Translations under genes and position numbers: made by a program | From: Actinosynnema sp. ALI-1.44 | GTDB lineage: Bacteria > Actinomycetota > Actinomycetes > Mycobacteriales > Pseudonocardiaceae | Length of the DNA: 64,000 nucleotides | Direction: 5' to 3' | Assembly (NCBI RefSeq): GCF_001984155.1 | Contig: NZ_MTQO01000042.1 | Location: 1-64,000, forward strand | Shown here: positions 56,614-64,000 of the stretch, one piece after another | How positions within the stretch are numbered: the stretch's first letter is position 1 | Layout of the letters: the number at the start of each line of letters is the position of its first letter | The notes under the pieces: model-generated | Seen by the model: only the letters and a program-made list of their open reading frames with translations | Database searches by the model: none | Told to the model about the DNA's origin: nothing

Positions 56614-56937
56614 TCAGACGCCGGGCAGGGTCGAGGCGAAGGACTTGGCCGAGTCGGCGGCGTGACCTTCGGCGCTCACGTAGTCCTTGGTGTTGACCCC
56701 CATGACCTCCATCATGTTGATCAGCTTGTTGATGATCGCCTGGAAGGACTTCTCCCAGTTGTCCATCGCCGCGTTGAAGCTGGTCGACGCCTGTCCGGTC
56801 CAGCTCGTCTGGAGGGTCGACATCATCGAGTTGACCCGGTTGAGGTCCTGGGTGAACTCCGTGGCGCGGTCGCTGAAGATCTGCGCAGCCTGCTGCATCC
56901 CCGGCTGCGTCGTCTGAACCTTTGGGAAGCCTGCCAT
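56614..56937 (-). CDS. WXG100-family protein, first gene of the type VII operon
   Basis: This 107-residue protein has helix 1 from about residue 12 to 44, W46-T-G48 at the turn, and helix 2 ending near Y86-V-S-A-E90, a perfect YxxxE signal. The ATG at 56937 has GGAGGAG 7 nt upstream, the best ribosome site in the cluster. The extension to 57099 lacks one. It is probably the heterodimer partner of the 99-residue WXG100 protein. As first gene of the leftward operon it should be transcribed from the 56938-57185 intergenic region, where I found no convincing promoter hexamers on the minus strand. Confidence 0.92.
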   Translation of the reverse strand: MAGFPKVQTTQPGMQQAAQIFSDRATEFTQDLNRVNSMMSTLQTSWTGQASTSFNAAMDNWEKSFQAIINKLINMMEVMGVNTKDYVSAEGHAADSAKSFASTLPGV

Positions 56938-57135
56938 TAGGGAACTCCTCCGGTTGTTGGCGGACCCGCGTGCATGGCCGTACGACCAACCCCCTGGGTG
57001 CGGGCGATCACCAATCTGACAGCGGAGCAGTCCATCGCCCAGTCCAACCGCCTTCCTCTGCCCGAACGGATCTCGCGGTTGCCCGTTCTGACACGTCACG
57101 CTTCCCCACGAGCAACCCGATGCCTGAACAGGCGT

Positions 57136-57142
57136 TATACAT
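57136..57142 (+). promoter_or_regulatory. Possible -10 element of the CAP-domain gene
   Basis: TATACAT is a conspicuous AT island in GC-rich sequence about 45 bp upstream of the ATG at 57186. No clear -35 partner is visible at the usual distance. The rest of the 248-bp divergent intergenic region (56938-57185) shows no recognised element. Confidence 0.3.
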
Positions 57143-57185
57143 AGGGAAGGTTCTGCCCGAATGGAGCGAGAGGTGTCGAGGGCAC

Positions 57186-57593
57186 ATGACCCTGAGTGCC
57201 GGTCGCGACTCGGTGCGGGTCCAGATCGAGAACAAGGTCGTGTCCCTGGTCAACGTCGAGCGGGCCAGGCGCGGGCTCGGCCGGTTGCGGATCGACGAAC
57301 GGCTGCGCCGCTCGGCGCGGGGGCACAGCGAGGACATGGCGGAACGGGACTACTTCGCACACCAGGGCCCACGGGGCTTGTCGCCGTTCGAACGGATGCT
57401 GGCCGCGGGCGTCGAAGAACCCGCCGGGGAGAACATCGCCTGCGGGCAGGACACCCCGGCACAGGTCGTGCACGCCTGGATGCAGAGCGTCCCGCACCGC
57501 CGCAACATCCTGCACAAGGACTTCGGCACGATCGGGGTCGGCCTCTACGTCCACGCGGGGATCCCCTGGTGGACCCAGAACTTCGGCTATTAG
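57186..57593 (+). CDS. CAP/SCP-domain (YkwD-like) protein without visible signal peptide
   Basis: This 135-residue protein consists almost only of a CAP domain: helix 'VVSLVNVERARRGLGRL', 'RSARGHSEDMAERDYFAHQGP', 'PAGENIACG', and 'VVHAWMQSVPHRRNILHKDF'. It ends with 'GIGVGLYVH'-type strands and 'WWTQNFG'. The His and Glu residues of the CAP cavity (HQ.., GEN, HRRNIL) are present. Bacterial CAP proteins are usually secreted, but neither the ATG at 57186 (GAGG about 6 nt upstream) nor the upstream ATG at 57120 gives a signal peptide. Transcribed divergently from the WXG100 operon. Function unknown; could be cytosolic or exported by another route. Confidence 0.75.
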   Translation: MTLSAGRDSVRVQIENKVVSLVNVERARRGLGRLRIDERLRRSARGHSEDMAERDYFAHQGPRGLSPFERMLAAGVEEPAGENIACGQDTPAQVVHAWMQSVPHRRNILHKDFGTIGVGLYVHAGIPWWTQNFGY

Positions 57594-57628
57594 GGCACGT
57601 GGGCGGGCTCGGGCAGGACCACTGAGGT

Positions 57629-57634
57629 TAGGCT
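57629..57634 (+). promoter_or_regulatory. Possible -10 element of a leaderless thyA-folA transcript
   Basis: TAGGCT fits the actinobacterial TAnnnT -10 pattern and ends 6 bp before the thyA ATG (57641), placing the transcription start at or next to the ATG. This fits the absence of a well-spaced ribosome site (GAGG is 13 nt away). The -35 region is not convincing. Confidence 0.4.
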
Positions 57635-57640
57635 CGCGGC

Positions 57641-58438
57641 ATGCCGAACACGCAGTACGAAGACCTGCTCCGACACGTGCTCGAGACGGGCACGCGCAAG
57701 GGGGACCGCACCGGCACGGGCACGCGGTCGATCTTCGGTCACCAGCTGCGCTATCGGCTCTCGGACGGCTTTCCCCTGATCACGACCAAGAAGGTGCACT
57801 TCCGGTCGATCGCGTACGAGCTGCTGTGGTTCCTGCGTGGCGACGCGAACGTGACCTGGCTGCGGGACAACGGTGTCACGATCTGGGACGAGTGGGCAGC
57901 GCCGGACGGTGACCTCGGCCCGGTCTACGGCGTGCAGTGGCGGTCGTGGCCGACGCCGGACGGCGGGCACGTCGACCAGATCAGCGATGTCCTGCGCACG
58001 CTGCGTGAGAACCCCGATTCGCGGCGGATCATCGTGTCGGCGTGGAACGTCGCCGACATCCCCAGGATGGCGCTGCCGCCGTGCCACGCCTTCTTCCAGT
58101 TCCACGTCGCCGACGGCAAGCTCTCGTGCCAGCTCTACCAGCGCAGCGCGGACCTGTTCCTCGGCGTGCCGTTCAACATCGCGAGCTACGCCCTGCTGAC
58201 CCACATGATCGCCGACCAGGTGGGCCTGGAGGTCGGTGACTTCATCTGGACGGGCGGGGACTGCCACATCTACGACAACCACGAGGACCAGGTCCGCACC
58301 CAGCTCAGCCGGGACGCGCGGGAGTTCCCCACGCTGAGCCTGAAGCAGGCGGACAGCCTGTTCGACTACACCTACGAGCACATCGCGCTCGACGGCTACG
58401 ACCCGCACCCCGGTATCAAGGCACCGGTGGCGGTGTGA
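57641..58438 (+). CDS. thyA: Thymidylate synthase ThyA
   Basis: This 265-residue protein is full length for ThyA (E. coli 264). It catalyses methylation of dUMP to dTMP with methylenetetrahydrofolate, which is oxidised to dihydrofolate. Visible landmarks are '[17 protein letters not shown]' (phosphate-binding Arg), 'ELLWFLRGD', '[12 protein letters not shown]', the catalytic Cys148 in '[10 protein letters not shown]', '[21 protein letters not shown]' and 'GDCHIYDNH'. Nothing is missing. It is followed directly by folA (GTGA overlap), which regenerates tetrahydrofolate. Confidence 0.97.
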   Translation: MPNTQYEDLLRHVLETGTRKGDRTGTGTRSIFGHQLRYRLSDGFPLITTKKVHFRSIAYELLWFLRGDANVTWLRDNGVTIWDEWAAPDGDLGPVYGVQWRSWPTPDGGHVDQISDVLRTLRENPDSRRIIVSAWNVADIPRMALPPCHAFFQFHVADGKLSCQLYQRSADLFLGVPFNIASYALLTHMIADQVGLEVGDFIWTGGDCHIYDNHEDQVRTQLSRDAREFPTLSLKQADSLFDYTYEHIALDGYDPHPGIKAPVAV

Positions 58439-58893
58439 TCGGCCTCATCTGGGCCCAGTCGGCCAACGGCGTGATCGGCCGCGACGGCACGCTGCCCTGG
58501 CACCTCCCGGAGGACATGAAGCACTTCCGCACCGTGACCGCGGGCACGACCGTGCTGATGGGCCGCCGCACGTGGGAGTCGCTGCCGCCCCGGTTCCGGC
58601 CGCTGCCCGGCAGGCGCAACCTGGTGCTGTCGAGTACGACGCAGGAGGGCGCGGAGACGTTCCCTGACCTGGAGCAAGCGCTGGCGGCGGTCTGCGGGGA
58701 CGTGTGGGTGATGGGCGGCGCGGCCGTGTACGAGGCAGCGCTGCCTCGCGCGCAGCGGATCGTGATCACCGAACTCCGGGAACACTTCGACGGTGACACG
58801 TACGCACCGAAGGTGGACCGCGAGCCGGACGTCGTCGGGCCGTGGCAGGAGTCGTCGACCGGCCTGCACTACCGGTTCCTGAACTGGGGTTAG
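58435..58893 (+). CDS. folA: Dihydrofolate reductase
   Basis: This 152-residue protein has a GTG start overlapping the thyA stop, so it is translationally coupled. It reduces dihydrofolate to tetrahydrofolate with NADPH. Family landmarks are '[27 protein letters not shown]' (with the catalytic Asp of 'PEDM'), '[11 protein letters not shown]', 'RRNLVLSS', '[12 protein letters not shown]' (NADPH loop) and '[13 protein letters not shown]'. The length is typical. Its stop codon overlaps the stop of the convergent SDR gene by a few bases (58890-58893). Confidence 0.96.
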   Translation: MIGLIWAQSANGVIGRDGTLPWHLPEDMKHFRTVTAGTTVLMGRRTWESLPPRFRPLPGRRNLVLSSTTQEGAETFPDLEQALAAVCGDVWVMGGAAVYEAALPRAQRIVITELREHFDGDTYAPKVDREPDVVGPWQESSTGLHYRFLNWG

Positions 58894-59780
58894 GCTGAGT
58901 ACGCGCCCGACTTGATGTCCTCGAGCAGGGTCGGGCCGGTCGGCGTCCAGTCGAGCAGTTCGCGGGTGCGGGTGTTGGACGCGGCCGCGTCCAGTCCGAA
59001 GAAGCCGCCGATCCAGCCGAAGTGCGCCGCGACGTCCTCCGCCGCGACTGACACCGAGGGCACGCCGAGGTAGTCGCCGATGGCGGCGGCGATGTCGCGG
59101 GAGGGGATCCCGCTCTCCGCTGTCGCGTGCACCCGTGACCCGGCGGGTGCTTTCTCCAGAGCGAGGCGGACCAGGCGGGCCGCGTCCGTGCGGTGGACGG
59201 CCGCCCAGCGGGTCGAGCCGTCGCCGATGTACCCGGCCGCGCCGCGCTCCGCCGCGATCTTCGTCAGGACGGCGGTGAACCCGTAATCACCGGCGCCGTG
59301 GACCGTGGGGGCGAACCTCAGCGCCACCGGGCGTACCCCGCGGTCGGCGTACTCCAGCGCGAGGTTCTCGCTGCCGCCGCGCGGCGAGTCGGGGCCTTCG
59401 TGGGGTGACGGGTCGTCCTCGGTCAGCAGCCCTGAGGCGCTGGTCGTCACCCCGGAGGCGATCAGGAACGGCCGGTCGCTGCCCACCAACGTGTCGAGCA
59501 TGCGCTGGACGACGGCGCGCTCGGCGCGTCCGGCACCTGCGACGTCGGTGAAGTCGTGTTTGAACGCAAGGTGGATCACGCCGTCGGCGGTCTCGGCGGC
59601 CGCGGCCAGGCTGTCGGGCGAGTCCAGGTCGCCCTGGTGAACGGTGGCGCCCTTGGCCCGTAGCGCCTCCGCTGCCTTGTCGGAGCGGGCGAGGCCGATG
59701 ACCTGGTGGCCGCGGGTGAGCAGTTCGTCGGTGACAGCCGAGCCGATCCAGCCGGAGGCACCGGTGACGAAAACGCGCAT
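58890..59780 (-). CDS. Extended SDR/NAD-dependent epimerase-like oxidoreductase
   Basis: This 296-residue protein starts at ATG 59780 with GGGA 9 nt upstream. The N-terminus 'MRVFVTGASGWIGSAVTDELL' is the NAD(P)-binding GxxGxxG of atypical/extended SDR enzymes. 'GDLDSPDSLAAA' follows, as in NmrA-like and epimerase families. The usual YxxxK is not obvious (the candidate region reads 'LALEYADRGVR'), so activity type is uncertain. It is divergent from the TetR gene with two operator palindromes between them, so it is probably the regulated target. Substrate unknown. Confidence 0.75.
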   Translation of the reverse strand: MRVFVTGASGWIGSAVTDELLTRGHQVIGLARSDKAAEALRAKGATVHQGDLDSPDSLAAAAETADGVIHLAFKHDFTDVAGAGRAERAVVQRMLDTLVGSDRPFLIASGVTTSASGLLTEDDPSPHEGPDSPRGGSENLALEYADRGVRPVALRFAPTVHGAGDYGFTAVLTKIAAERGAAGYIGDGSTRWAAVHRTDAARLVRLALEKAPAGSRVHATAESGIPSRDIAAAIGDYLGVPSVSVAAEDVAAHFGWIGGFFGLDAAASNTRTRELLDWTPTGPTLLEDIKSGAYSA

Positions 59781-59799
59781 GTGAGCTTCCCTTCGAGCT

Positions 59800-59850
59800 A
59801 TGTCAGCGACTGACATCAACAGTAGCACGGTTCATGTCAGCGGCTGACAT
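59800..59850. promoter_or_regulatory. Twin 17-bp palindromic operators between the SDR and tetR-type genes
   Basis: ATGTCAGCGACTGACAT at 59800-59816 and ATGTCAGCGGCTGACAT at 59834-59850 are 7-3-7 palindromes differing at one central base, 34 bp centre to centre. The second lies directly upstream of TAGACT (59854-59859), a possible -10 for the TetR gene whose ATG follows 8 bp later. The first lies between a possible minus-strand -10 (59819-59824) and the SDR start. This is the expected layout for autoregulation and repression of the neighbour by the adjacent TetR protein. Confidence 0.85.
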
Positions 59851-59867
59851 CACTAGACTGCCGGATC

Positions 59868-60425
59868 ATGAGCCGCTGGGAACCGGACGCGCGAGGCCGG
59901 ATGATCGGTGCCGCGATGGACCTGTTCGCCGAGCGCGGCTTCGACCAGACCACCGCCAGCGACATCGCCGAGCGCGCCGGAGTCACCGAGCGCACCTTCT
60001 TCCGGCACTTCAGCGACAAACGCGAAGTCCTCTTCGGCGGCTCGGAGGTCATGGAGAAGACCACCTACGACGCGACCCTGGCCGCCCCGGCAGACCTCAC
60101 CCCGCTCGACGCCGCAATGGCCGGAATCACCGCGGCCAGCAGCCTGATCGGCGACCGGCGCGACTTCACCATCCGTCGCGCCCGGCTGATCACGGCGAAC
60201 CCGAGCCTGCACGAACGAGAACTGTTCAAGCTCGCCACCCTGACGACAGCGGCCACCAACGCACTGCGGGAGCGAGGCGTCCCCGAACTCATGGCCAGCC
60301 TCGCCGCCCACTGCGCGGCGACCGTCTTCGCCGTCGCGTTCGAGCGGTGGGTGGCGAGTGCCGAGCCACTCAGCCTCGACGAGGAGATCAAGCAGACCGC
60401 GACGGTGTTGCGTTCGCTGCTGTGA
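59868..60425 (+). CDS. TetR-family transcriptional regulator
   Basis: This 185-residue protein has the N-terminal TetR DNA-binding domain: '[20 protein letters not shown]', then '[21 protein letters not shown]', then 'DKREVLF'. A helical ligand/dimer domain runs to the end. No Shine-Dalgarno is visible, but TAGACT ends 8 bp before the ATG, so the transcript may be leaderless. It probably binds the two palindromes at 59800-59850, repressing itself and the SDR gene. The 3' end overlaps the end of the convergent MFS gene by 38 bp. Confidence 0.93.
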   Translation: MSRWEPDARGRMIGAAMDLFAERGFDQTTASDIAERAGVTERTFFRHFSDKREVLFGGSEVMEKTTYDATLAAPADLTPLDAAMAGITAASSLIGDRRDFTIRRARLITANPSLHERELFKLATLTTAATNALRERGVPELMASLAAHCAATVFAVAFERWVASAEPLSLDEEIKQTATVLRSLL

Positions 60426-61563
60426 CCAAGACCGGCCGCAACGCACGGGCACCAGCGACGATCTGACCGCACAGCAAGCCAAGAACCAGTACGAGCGGAC
60501 CTCGCCACGTCCCGGTGGAGCTGTGCAGCAGCCCGCACACCAACGCGCCGACTCCCGCGATCAGGTACCCCGCGCCCTGCACCAGCGCCGACAGCGCGGT
60601 GGTCAGGTCGACATCGCTGCCTGCCCGCATCGGGATCGCGGCCAACGCCGCAGCCAGTGAGCCGAGACCGATCCCGACCCCGATGGCGTAGGCCCATGGC
60701 GCGAACGCGGGCGCCACGAGCAACCCGGTCACCCCGGCCATGGTCGGCAAGGTCAGGCAGACCACGAGCGCGGTCTGGTTGTGCCACTGGTGAACCCATT
60801 GCGGCACAAGCCACATCATGGGCAGCCCCATCGCCATCGCCAGGGCGAGGCAGGACCCTGCCACCTCGGGCGACAGTCCCGCGTCCCGCAGGATCGCGGG
60901 AAACCAGCCCATCACCAGGAAGGTCACGGACGAGATGAGTCCGAAGTAGAGCGTCAAATTCCGTGCCGCGGCCGAGCGAACCAGCGACCACGGCCGGACC
61001 GGGCGTGGGCCAGGGTTGGCGAACACCGGGCTGGTACGACGCCAGATCCGCACGGTGAAAACGGCGATCGCCGCCCATGCGGCCAATCCCACCTGCCACG
61101 ACCACGTGTTCACGATCAACGGCGTCACCAGCGCCCCGACCGTGCTGCCCAGCCCCAGCGCCAACGTGTAGCAGAGGCTGAACCTCCTCGGCGAACCATC
61201 CGCCAGCACGGGGATCAGCGTGCCGACCACCGCGATCGCCAGACACGCCAACGCCGTTCCGGTCAACAGCAGAGCCGCGTCACCCAGGACTCTCGACAAC
61301 AACGCGACCACCAGCGTGCCCAACGCCAAGGTGACCGTCCGGTGCACGCCCCACCGCGCGGTGAAGAACGACGTCATCCACCCACCGACCCCGATCGCCC
61401 ACAGCGGCAACGCGACCAGCACCGCAGCCGTCGAGCCGTGGGCGACAGGGACATCCGGCAAGGACGCCCCGAGACTGGTCACCGCGGGCCGGAGGTTGAG
61501 CGCCAGCAGGAAGATCACCACCGCCGCGACCGGGGTGGTGTTGGTAACACGGGTATCGACCAT
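60388..61563 (-). CDS. CynX/NimT-type MFS transporter
   Basis: This 391-residue inner-membrane protein has about twelve hydrophobic helices. The first carries '[20 protein letters not shown]', the signature of the CynX/NimT branch of the major facilitator superfamily (cyanate and 2-nitroimidazole transporters). The ATG at 61563 is preferred because GGAG lies about 10 nt upstream and it starts just before the first helix; the open frame continues to 61647. Substrate not predictable. The region 61564-61690 between this gene and the next holds no recognised element. Confidence 0.82.
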   Translation of the reverse strand: MVDTRVTNTTPVAAVVIFLLALNLRPAVTSLGASLPDVPVAHGSTAAVLVALPLWAIGVGGWMTSFFTARWGVHRTVTLALGTLVVALLSRVLGDAALLLTGTALACLAIAVVGTLIPVLADGSPRRFSLCYTLALGLGSTVGALVTPLIVNTWSWQVGLAAWAAIAVFTVRIWRRTSPVFANPGPRPVRPWSLVRSAAARNLTLYFGLISSVTFLVMGWFPAILRDAGLSPEVAGSCLALAMAMGLPMMWLVPQWVHQWHNQTALVVCLTLPTMAGVTGLLVAPAFAPWAYAIGVGIGLGSLAAALAAIPMRAGSDVDLTTALSALVQGAGYLIAGVGALVCGLLHSSTGTWRGPLVLVLGLLCGQIVAGARALRPVLVTAANATPSRSA

Positions 61564-61690
61564 GTCGCACGCTCCGCCTCGCCGGTGAGGTTCGGAGCGG
61601 TCCTGCCCCGTCCGCAGAATGCTGGCCAAGCCACCGCGGACAGACATCGGTCACATGACGTACATCTTCCGTTCGCCTGTAGTTCGCCTG

Positions 61691-62845
61691 TCAGATCGGG
61701 ATCGACAACAACTCACGGCCACGATCACGCGTCCAGATCGCGGCCAGCACCGGGCTGACGAGCAGGGCGACCGGGGCGATGTGATCGACGGTCCGGGGAC
61801 GCCACCGCGGCATCGCCTCGATCACCGCATGCCACAGCGCTTCCGGGTCGTCGGCGTGCTCGCCCAGCGCACGTTTGACCAGCATGTCGAATTCTGGGTT
61901 GCCGTAGTTCGGTTCCGTGTGGTCACGCCGGATCTGACCTGCGTCGATGGCCTCCCGGATCTCCGGCCGGTCACCGATGAGTGCCGACTGCAGGATCGAA
62001 CTCCGGTATCCCGGAGACCTCTCCTGCTCCACGAAAAGCCACGGCAGCAACTCGTCGGTGAACAACGGGTCGGTCAGGAACCCCTCAGGCATGAAACCGG
62101 GGCGCAGCAGCCGACTGAACAACATCCCCGCCTGGTAGTCGTTGCCCAGCACGAGTTCGAGCTGGGCACGCAGGACCGTGGCGCGAATCCTGCCGAACTC
62201 CTCGGCCTGCGCGAGCACGGCACCGGCTCCGTCGACGTCACCCGCGAGCGCGTCCAGCCGCGCCTGTTCGACCTTGGCGTCCCACGAATCTCGAGTCGTC
62301 CCCGGGGGCTTGAGCATCTGGTGGAACTCGGCGTACAGGTCCTGCATCAACGCCGTGAACGACGCGAACCGAGACGGCGCCTCGGCTCGCCACGTGAACA
62401 GGCTGTACGCCGCCCACTCCCCGGCCTCGTCGACGTCACCCGGGTCGAGGAACAGCACTCCGGCGTCCGCTTCCAGCGAGATCATCAACCCGCGGGTGAA
62501 CTTGTTGTCATCGTCGGGTTCGGGTTCTCCTTCGAGGCCTTCCCAGTCCCCTGCCCAGAACGGCTCGATGTCACGCAGCCAGCCGAGGTTCGAGGTGTCA
62601 CGCAGGCGCCAGACGAACATCCCGGCGTTGCGCCAGCCGTCGGTCGTCAGCAGGAATTCCCGGTACGAGGGCGGGAGCCGCACACCCAGCCGGTCCTCCG
62701 CGGCGACGACAGCGGCCTCGTCGGCAGGCTCGAAGCCCAACCACTTGTCCCGCACCACCTCCGGCACCAGGTCTTGGGGGTCGGCACTCCGAACCCACTC
62801 CTCGCTCCACAGCCGCAACCACGGTCCCCAGTTCACGGCTGCCAT
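61691..62845 (-). CDS. SUKH/SMI1-KNR4-type protein
   Basis: This 384-residue soluble protein starts at ATG 62845. Residues 40-170 have the SUKH-1 pattern: 'AEDRLGVRLPPSYREFLLTTDGW', later 'EPFWAGDWEGLEGE' and 'GLMISLEADAGVLFLDPGD'. The C-terminal 200 residues are helical with tetratricopeptide-like spacing ('AGDVDGAGAVLAQAEEFG'). SUKH proteins include immunity proteins of polymorphic toxin systems, but also proteins of other function. No toxin gene is visible next to it, though the TPR gene begins divergently about 55 bp away. Confidence 0.75.
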   Translation of the reverse strand: MAAVNWGPWLRLWSEEWVRSADPQDLVPEVVRDKWLGFEPADEAAVVAAEDRLGVRLPPSYREFLLTTDGWRNAGMFVWRLRDTSNLGWLRDIEPFWAGDWEGLEGEPEPDDDNKFTRGLMISLEADAGVLFLDPGDVDEAGEWAAYSLFTWRAEAPSRFASFTALMQDLYAEFHQMLKPPGTTRDSWDAKVEQARLDALAGDVDGAGAVLAQAEEFGRIRATVLRAQLELVLGNDYQAGMLFSRLLRPGFMPEGFLTDPLFTDELLPWLFVEQERSPGYRSSILQSALIGDRPEIREAIDAGQIRRDHTEPNYGNPEFDMLVKRALGEHADDPEALWHAVIEAMPRWRPRTVDHIAPVALLVSPVLAAIWTRDRGRELLSIPI

Positions 62846-62899
62846 TATGGCCTGTGCGACAAGGTTTTCACCGGGCACCCCGCCGGCATCGCCGTCCCT

Positions 62900-63739
62900 G
62901 TGGGCACGCCGGATCGCACCGATCCGGGCAGCAAGAGGCGCGACCGGGTCGACGACGTCCTCGCGCACGTCAAGAAGGCGCTGGCCCTGGTCGACGAGCT
63001 GATCGAGTTCCGCCACTCGGCGTACGGCTCCTTCCAGGACGTCCGCCGGTGGACCGTGGCCGATCTCGAGGTCGGCGCCCTCAGTACCGCGGTGAGCGAC
63101 TACCAGCAACTCATCAACGACATCCACAAGGCGGCCAACCCGTGGCAGCGGTACCACACCGAGCTGCCGCAGCACGGGCAGGAACTGTTCACCCGGTACC
63201 TCGAACCGCTCGCCGGGATGGCGGTCCGCGGTTTCGGCCTCGACGAGAAGGTCATGGCGGAAGTCGGGTCACAGCTCCAGCGCCTGATGGCACCGACCGG
63301 CCAGCCCAACGACATCGAAACGCGGGCACTGCGGGCGGATCTGCTGATCGTCAACGGCGATCCGGAGCCCGCACTGTCCGAAGCGGACACGGTCCTCGCC
63401 TCGGCGCCCGGCAACCCGGTCAGTCACCTGCTGGTGGCCGTCGCACTCGTCAACCAGCTGGGGCGCGCCCACGCGGCGGTCGACCGGTTCGACCTCGCGA
63501 TCACCGAACTGGACGAGGCGGCACAGGCCTTGCCGGACGACTCGGGGGTGTTCGACCGGCTCGCGGACACGCTCAGCGACATCGGCCTGTTCGACCCGGC
63601 CGCGAGAGTGGCCGAGCACGTCACCCGGTTGGCGCCCGACGAAGCCAACGCCTGGAACGAACTGGCCTGGGCGCTGCGCCACCACGACGTGCCTGACCTC
63701 GAACGTGGAGACAGCGATCCGCGAGGCGTGCCGACGTGA
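62900..63739 (+). CDS. TPR-repeat protein, apparently frameshifted near its 3' end
   Basis: The 279 residues readable from GTG 62900 (start uncertain; no clear ribosome site, and 54 bp separate it from the divergent SUKH gene) show a helical N-terminal part ('VLAHVKKALALVDELIEF', 'RYLEPLAGMAVRGF'). From about residue 145 there are TPR-like units: 'ADLLIVNGDPEPALSEADTV', 'LLVAVALVNQLGRAHAAVDR', 'FDRLADTLSDIGLFDPAARV', 'NELAWALRHH'. The frame ends in a non-homologous tail and stop at 63739, while TPR-like coding resumes in the +1 frame. TPR proteins mediate protein contacts; no specific role is visible. Confidence 0.6.
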   Translation: MGTPDRTDPGSKRRDRVDDVLAHVKKALALVDELIEFRHSAYGSFQDVRRWTVADLEVGALSTAVSDYQQLINDIHKAANPWQRYHTELPQHGQELFTRYLEPLAGMAVRGFGLDEKVMAEVGSQLQRLMAPTGQPNDIETRALRADLLIVNGDPEPALSEADTVLASAPGNPVSHLLVAVALVNQLGRAHAAVDRFDLAITELDEAAQALPDDSGVFDRLADTLSDIGLFDPAARVAEHVTRLAPDEANAWNELAWALRHHDVPDLERGDSDPRGVPT

Positions 63740-64000
63740 CCCGGACCGATTGGGGTACCGCAAGAATCTCGCCGACCTGCTGCGGATGACCGACCGTGAC
63801 CGCGAAGCACAGGCGATCTACGCGACCGTCCGGTATGAGGCGCACGCCCGACGTGCTCGTTGATCCCGTTGCCGGACCGGGATCCCCAGGTTCGCCGTGG
63901 CCTGCTCATCGTGGCCCGTACCGACCTGCTGCAAGCACGTCAGGACTACCCGCACCTGGCCGACGACCGGATCGACCAGGTGCTCACGTTCATGTCGGAC
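63693..64000 (+). pseudogene. Out-of-frame continuation of the TPR gene, cut by the window edge
   Basis: In the +1 frame 63693-63863 reads 'NVETAIREACRRDPDRLGYR' and 'REAQAIYATVRYEA', a natural continuation of TPR units. After a second shift back, the original frame from about 63840 reads 'LIPLPDRDPQVRRGLLIVAR' and 'DDRIDQVLTFMSD' to the end of the window. Two compensating shifts about 150 bp apart suggest either a decayed gene or two single-base sequencing errors. Confidence 0.5.

Overview
This window looks like a chromosome segment from a GC-rich actinomycete. The type VII (ESX-like) secretion genes, YbaB/EbfC and WXG100 families, GTG/TTG starts and stop/start overlaps suggest a Pseudonocardiales-type organism (for example near Lentzea, Kibdelosporangium or Amycolatopsis). 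That placement is inference, not a species call.

Positions 211-56937 (minus strand, read right to left) form one nearly gap-free type VII secretion locus. It starts with two WXG100 proteins ending in YxxxE signals, then a third YxxxE substrate and a 1031-residue proline-rich WXG-type protein. The membrane machine follows as eccC, eccD and eccB. Next come an 851-residue protein with a possible degenerate ADP-ribosyltransferase-like C-terminus and a beta-helix/double AAA+ EccA-like protein. After a strong hairpin at 39580-39604 comes an effector cassette: a YbaB/EbfC-type protein, a small probable substrate, a single uninterrupted reading frame of 12,168 residues (1552-38058), and a tandemly duplicated YrhB/Imm35-like protein that is the likely immunity gene. 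No mycosin (mycP) or eccE was seen.

The giant protein is the centrepiece. In order it has a WXG/CpnT-type export domain, a Pro-rich linker, an HExxH metzincin-like motif, and a possible GT-A-like segment. It then carries eight papain-fold (Tox-PL, glutamine-deamidase-type) modules, six with both Cys and His. Between these lie a long all-helical region with about five super-repeats, four ~200-residue repeats with a canonical J domain (HPD intact) between them, and a ~1,800-residue beta-rich region with glycine/hydrophobic stretches. It ends in three collinear arrays of about 25 helix-turn-helix-like units each. The last array is the C-terminus, so the usual single C-terminal toxin tip is absent. 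Two of the papain+array blocks share near-identical DNA stretches, which shows recent duplication or gene conversion.

Positions 57186-63739 hold housekeeping and accessory genes: a CAP/SCP-domain protein, thyA-folA (overlapping by GTGA), a divergent pair of SDR oxidoreductase and TetR regulator with two 17-bp palindromic operators between them, a CynX-type MFS transporter, a SUKH/SMI1-type protein and a TPR protein whose 3' end appears frameshifted near the right edge.

No tRNA, rRNA, CRISPR array, insertion sequence or integrase was recognised. Domain boundaries in the giant protein were read by eye and should be taken as approximate. Active-site residue numbers were computed from codon positions.
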